Source: DATBLQ01 sp036555325 (lineage in GTDB: Bacteria > Pseudomonadota > Alphaproteobacteria > Rhizobiales > Aestuariivirgaceae). Taken from it: a stretch of DNA of 64,000 nt. This document shows, in pieces, positions 61,021-64,000 of this stretch (positions are counted from its first letter, which is position 1; every line of letters starts with the position of its first letter). The notes under the pieces were generated by a model, which saw nothing but the letters and a program-made list of their open reading frames with translations, had not been told where the DNA came from and did not search any database. The position numbers and the translations under genes are program-made. Location: contig DATBLQ010000060.1 of the NCBI GenBank assembly GCA_036555325.1, positions 23,298-87,297 on the forward strand, read 5' to 3'.

Positions 61021-61854
61021 TTACTTCTTCTTTGCATGGCGGCTGCGAACAATCATGCGGTTGGTTGACTTGTTGTTGCGGGTCTTCTTGCCCTTCGTCG
61101 ACTTTCCCCACGGCGTGACTGGGTGACGCCCGCCTGACGTTTTGCCCTCTCCGCCGCCGTGCGGATGATCGATGGGATTCATGGCAACCCCTCGCACACC
61201 GGGACGTATGCCACGCCATCGGTTGCGCCCGGCCTTGCCCAGGGTCTCGTTCATGTGATCGGGGTTTGAAACCGCCCCGACCGTAGCCATGCAATCGGAC
61301 GGCACCATGCGAGTTTCGCCCGACTTTAGTCGCAACAGAGCGTAGCCCTGGTCTCTGCCAACGAGCTGCGCATAGGTCCCAGCAGCTCGGGCCATCTGGC
61401 CTCCCTTGCCGGGTTTCATCTCCACATTGTGGACAATGGTACCCACCGGCATGTTACCAAGCGGCATCGCGTTACCCGGCTTTACGTCGACATTCTCGCC
61501 AGATACCACTTCGTCGCCCGCATTCAACCGCTGCGGCGCGATGATGTACGCCAGCTGACCGTCCGCGTACCTGATAAGAGCAATGTACGACGTTCGGTTC
61601 GGATCATATTCGAGCCGCTCCACTCTCGCCGTCTGATCGAACTTTCGGCGTTTGAAATCCACCACCCGATAGCTCTGCTTGTGACCACCGCCCGTGAGCC
61701 AGTTGGTAGCGCGTCCTAAATTGTTGCGGCCGCCTGTCTTGGCGAGGCCGCGGGTGAGCCTTTTCACGGGCTTGCCCTTGTGCAACGCCGATCGGTCGAC
61801 TTTCACGAGTTGTCGAAGTCCGGGCGTTACTGGTTTGTATGTCTTGAATGCCAT
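61021..61854 (-). CDS. rplB: 50S ribosomal protein L2
   Basis: 277 residues, usual length. Starts AFKTYKPVTPGLRQLVKVDR; contains GRNNLGRATNWLTGGGHKQS, and the C-terminal peptidyl-transferase-region signature GVAMNPIDHPHGGGEG. It is 30 bases after rplW. Confidence 0.98.
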   Translation of the reverse strand: MAFKTYKPVTPGLRQLVKVDRSALHKGKPVKRLTRGLAKTGGRNNLGRATNWLTGGGHKQSYRVVDFKRRKFDQTARVERLEYDPNRTSYIALIRYADGQLAYIIAPQRLNAGDEVVSGENVDVKPGNAMPLGNMPVGTIVHNVEMKPGKGGQMARAAGTYAQLVGRDQGYALLRLKSGETRMVPSDCMATVGAVSNPDHMNETLGKAGRNRWRGIRPGVRGVAMNPIDHPHGGGEGKTSGGRHPVTPWGKSTKGKKTRNNKSTNRMIVRSRHAKKK

Positions 61855-61884
61855 GAGTACCTACTAAGCCTCGATCCCTGTCCG

Positions 61885-62169
61885 TTAAAGCCCGGTCATC
61901 ACATCAATGGTCTGGCCTTCCGCGAGCGTCACGATGGCCTTCTTCACATCCCCCTGAATGCTCTTACGACCCCTAAATCGCTTGAACTTCCCTTTGCGCA
62001 CCAGAGTGTTCACGGTCTTCACCTTGACGCCGAACAGCTTTTCGATCGCCGCCTTTATTTCCGGCTTGGTAGCATCGCTGGCGACATTGAAGATCACCTG
62101 GTTGTTGGCCGACACCATCGTGGCTTTTTCCGTGATGGCCGGCGACTTGATCACGTCATGGCTTTTCAT
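61885..62169 (-). CDS. rplW: 50S ribosomal protein L23
   Basis: 94 residues. Contains DVIKSPAITEKATMVSANNQ, KAAIEKLFGVKVKTVNTLVR and GRKSIQGDVKKAIVTLAEGQ. The ATG overlaps the rplD stop as ATGA. Confidence 0.97.
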   Translation of the reverse strand: MKSHDVIKSPAITEKATMVSANNQVIFNVASDATKPEIKAAIEKLFGVKVKTVNTLVRKGKFKRFRGRKSIQGDVKKAIVTLAEGQTIDVMTGL

Positions 62170-62786
62170 TTGAACCGCGCCTCCAGCGCTTCGACGGCGG
62201 CCATGGTAAGCACAAGCTTCCGGCGGCGAAGAATGTCGTAGACATTGATCCCCTGAATGGGAAGTACGTCGATATCGATTAGACTGCGCGCGGCGAGGGC
62301 AAAGTTCTTATTCACTTCCGCTCCATCGATGATCAGCGCGTTTGCCAGCCCAAGCTTCGCAAATTTCGTCTTCAGGCCTTTCGTCTTGGCATCTTTCAAT
62401 TCCGTGGTATCGATGACCAGGATATCGGCCGCTTTTGCCTTTGAGGAAAGCGCATGCCTCAGCGCCAGCGCCCTTAAGCGCTTTGGAAGATCGATTGCGT
62501 GACTTCTAACGACCGGTCCAAACGCCTTTCCGCCTCCGACAAATATGCCGGGACGGCGTGACCCATGTCGCGCATTGCCGGTTCCCTTTTGCTTATAGAT
62601 CTTCTTTTTGGTGCGATTGATCTCCGACCGGCCTTTGGTCTTGTGCGTTCCGGCTTGCCGCTTTGCAAGTTGCCACTGCACCATGCGATGAAGGATATCG
62701 GGTCGCGGTTCGAGGCCGAATATGTGGTCGGCGAGATCGATCGTCCCGGCCTTTTTTGCCTCCAATGTTTGAATGTCAGCCTTCAT
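62166..62786 (-). CDS. rplD: 50S ribosomal protein L4
   Basis: 206 residues. Exit-tunnel loop KKIYKQKGTGNARHGSRRPG and FVGGGKAFGPVVRSHAIDLP are typical; the C-terminal part includes LRRRKLVLTMAAVEALE. In some bacteria L4 represses its own S10 operon; the leader is outside this window. Confidence 0.98.
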   Translation of the reverse strand: MKADIQTLEAKKAGTIDLADHIFGLEPRPDILHRMVQWQLAKRQAGTHKTKGRSEINRTKKKIYKQKGTGNARHGSRRPGIFVGGGKAFGPVVRSHAIDLPKRLRALALRHALSSKAKAADILVIDTTELKDAKTKGLKTKFAKLGLANALIIDGAEVNKNFALAARSLIDIDVLPIQGINVYDILRRRKLVLTMAAVEALEARFK

Positions 62787-62794
62787 TGCTGCCT

Positions 62795-63517
62795 CTACTT
62801 GCTCTTCGCAGTTGTTTCAGACGGCGGCGCCCCCGCACCATCTGACAATCTGAAGGCGCCTGGTCTCGGCGCATTCTTGGGCAGCGAGCGCTTAACGGCA
62901 TCCTTCAGCTGGACCCACCCGCCCTTGGCGCCCGGGACCGAACCCCGCACCATGATCAGACCTCGTTCTAAGTCGGTCTTCACTACCTCGATATTCTGAG
63001 TCGTCACGTTCTCGCTGCCGAGATGACCTGCCATTTTTTTCCCCGGGAACACCCGGCCGGGATCCTGCCGCTGGCCCGTCGAACCATGGCTGCGATGGCT
63101 GATCGAAACGCCATGTGAAGCTCTGAGACCGCTGAAATTCCAGCGCTTCATTGCTCCTGCAAATCCCTTGCCGATTGTAATTCCAGTGACATCCACGAAT
63201 TGTCCTGGGACGAAATGCTCGGCGGTGATTTCGGCACCTACTGCGATCAGGTTGTCCGGGCTGACCCGAAACTCCGCTAGCCTGCGCTTGGGTTCAATCT
63301 TCGACTTGGCAAAATGACCCCGTTCCGCCTTTGGCAGGTTTTTGACCTTGATCGATCCAGCGCCGAGTTGCACGGCCGTATAGCCATGCTTGTCCAGCGT
63401 CTTATGGGCGACCACCTGGCATTGATCGAGCTTGAGCACCGTCACGGGAATATGCTGCCCATCGGGTGTGAATACCCTCGTCATGCCTAACTTTTGTGCG
63501 ATGACACCAGAACGCAT
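62795..63517 (-). CDS. rplC: 50S ribosomal protein L3
   Basis: 240 residues. Starts RSGVIAQKLGMTRVFTPDGQ and contains GKGFAGAMKRWNFSGLRASHG (first part) and SHRSHGSTGQRQDPGRVFPG, the L3 core. The tail after about residue 215 is Ala/Pro-rich. Confidence 0.98.
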   Translation of the reverse strand: MRSGVIAQKLGMTRVFTPDGQHIPVTVLKLDQCQVVAHKTLDKHGYTAVQLGAGSIKVKNLPKAERGHFAKSKIEPKRRLAEFRVSPDNLIAVGAEITAEHFVPGQFVDVTGITIGKGFAGAMKRWNFSGLRASHGVSISHRSHGSTGQRQDPGRVFPGKKMAGHLGSENVTTQNIEVVKTDLERGLIMVRGSVPGAKGGWVQLKDAVKRSLPKNAPRPGAFRLSDGAGAPPSETTAKSK

Positions 63518-63539
63518 CGCCTTAACTCCTCATCAGCCG

Positions 63540-63848
63540 CTACAACTTGATTTCAACATCCACACCCGCTGCAAGATCCAGCTTCATTAGCGCGTCGACC
63601 GTTTGCGGCGTGGGGTCGACGATGTCCAGGAGGCGACGGTGTGTGCGCATTTCGAACTGCTCGCGGCTTTTCTTGTCGACATGCGGAGAGCGATTGACCG
63701 TGAACCGTTCAATACGAGTTGGAAGAGGTACCGGTCCGCGTACCTGCGCTCCCGTCCTCTTTGCCGTGTTCACGATCTCGCGCGTCGACGTATCGAGTAT
63801 TCGATGATCGAACGCTTTGAGTCGGATTCGGATGTTGGTTCTTTGCAT
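63540..63848 (-). CDS. rpsJ: 30S ribosomal protein S10
   Basis: 102 residues, usual length. Pattern IRIRLKAFDHRILDTSTREI, GPVPLPTRIERFTVNRSPHV and RTHRRLLDIVDPTPQTVDAL is S10. It is the promoter-proximal ribosomal gene in this window, 11 bases after tuf. S10 is also the NusA/NusB partner in antitermination. Confidence 0.98.
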   Translation of the reverse strand: MQRTNIRIRLKAFDHRILDTSTREIVNTAKRTGAQVRGPVPLPTRIERFTVNRSPHVDKKSREQFEMRTHRRLLDIVDPTPQTVDALMKLDLAAGVDVEIKL

Positions 63849-63859
63849 TTGCTAAGGCC

Positions 63860-64000
63860 CTACTCCACGATTTGTGCGACGACGCCTGCACCGACGGTGC
63901 GGCCGCCTTCGCGGATGGCGAAGCGCAGCTTTTCCTCCATGGCAATCGGCGTGATCAGTTCCACATCCATGGTGACATTGTCGCCGGGCATCACCATCTC
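63860..64000 (-). CDS. tuf: Elongation factor Tu, 3' end only
   Basis: The last 46 codons and stop of EF-Tu, cut by the right edge of the window. The C-terminal domain III sequence MVMPGDNVTMDVELITPIAM and the ending LRFAIREGGRTVGAGVV are diagnostic. It delivers aminoacyl-tRNA to the ribosome. The start, copy number and upstream fusA lie outside the window. Confidence 0.97.
   Translation of the reverse strand, partial: EMVMPGDNVTMDVELITPIAMEEKLRFAIREGGRTVGAGVVAQIVE

Noticed and set aside
1..64000. CRISPR arrays, insertion sequences, prophage or toxin-antitoxin modules
   Set aside because: No regularly spaced repeats, transposase or integrase frames, phage structural genes or paired small toxin/antitoxin genes were found.

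Overview
The window is a piece of an alphaproteobacterial chromosome, most likely from the Hyphomicrobiales (Rhizobiales). The evidence is the mix of gene families (DUF1489, an ATP12-family chaperone, a short PutA without a DNA-binding domain, methylcrotonyl- and propionyl-CoA carboxylases, CUT1 sugar transporters), the ribosomal gene order rpsM-rpsK-rpoA-rplQ, and the abundance of GTGA and TGATG stop/start overlaps. I did not identify genus or species. I see no insertion sequence, prophage, integrase, CRISPR array or rRNA gene. No stretch over 300 bases lacks a gene.

Positions 1-8.4 kb hold a truncated penicillin-binding D,D-carboxypeptidase with a SPOR domain, then a minus-strand run putA - amine oxidase - VWA protein - membrane J-domain protein, then panC. 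Positions 8.4-15.3 kb form one very tight minus-strand operon: GST - GST - mccB - Mrr-like endonuclease - mccA - DUF1489 - GNAT acetyltransferase. It carries both subunits of methylcrotonyl-CoA carboxylase. The leucine-pathway enzyme before it, isovaleryl-CoA dehydrogenase, lies at 20.9-22.1 kb. Between them are a fatty acid desaturase, an MFS transporter, a CDF metal exporter, an amputated c-type cytochrome and an FAD oxidoreductase.

Positions 22.9-31.3 kb hold an eight-gene carbohydrate-type operon, transcribed right to left: TIM-barrel isomerase - Gfo/Idh dehydrogenase - ABC ATPase 1 - periplasmic binding protein - permease 1 - permease 2 - ABC ATPase 2 - small membrane protein. The two ATPases have complementary motif losses. 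If they pair, all the losses fall in one of the two ATP sites. This is the most interesting signal in the window. An intercistronic hairpin follows the binding-protein gene.

Positions 31.4-49.4 kb are mostly housekeeping: mgtE, a cupin/DMT-exporter pair, tRNA-Leu(GAG), lipB, an MHS-family transporter, acylphosphatase, a small secreted protein, propionyl-CoA carboxylase alpha, rimO, a DUF2199 protein, and a minus-strand run lrp - degQ-like protease - rarA - rluC-like - ATP12 chaperone - pccB. An Lrp-type regulator and a fold-III amino acid decarboxylase diverge at 48.1 kb.

Positions 49.4-64 kb are the joined S10, spc and alpha operons on the minus strand, from the 3' end of tuf through rpsJ to rplQ, including secY, adk and rpoA. 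Several ribosomal proteins (L5, S19, L15, S11) carry low-complexity Ala/Lys/Pro-rich tails outside the conserved core.
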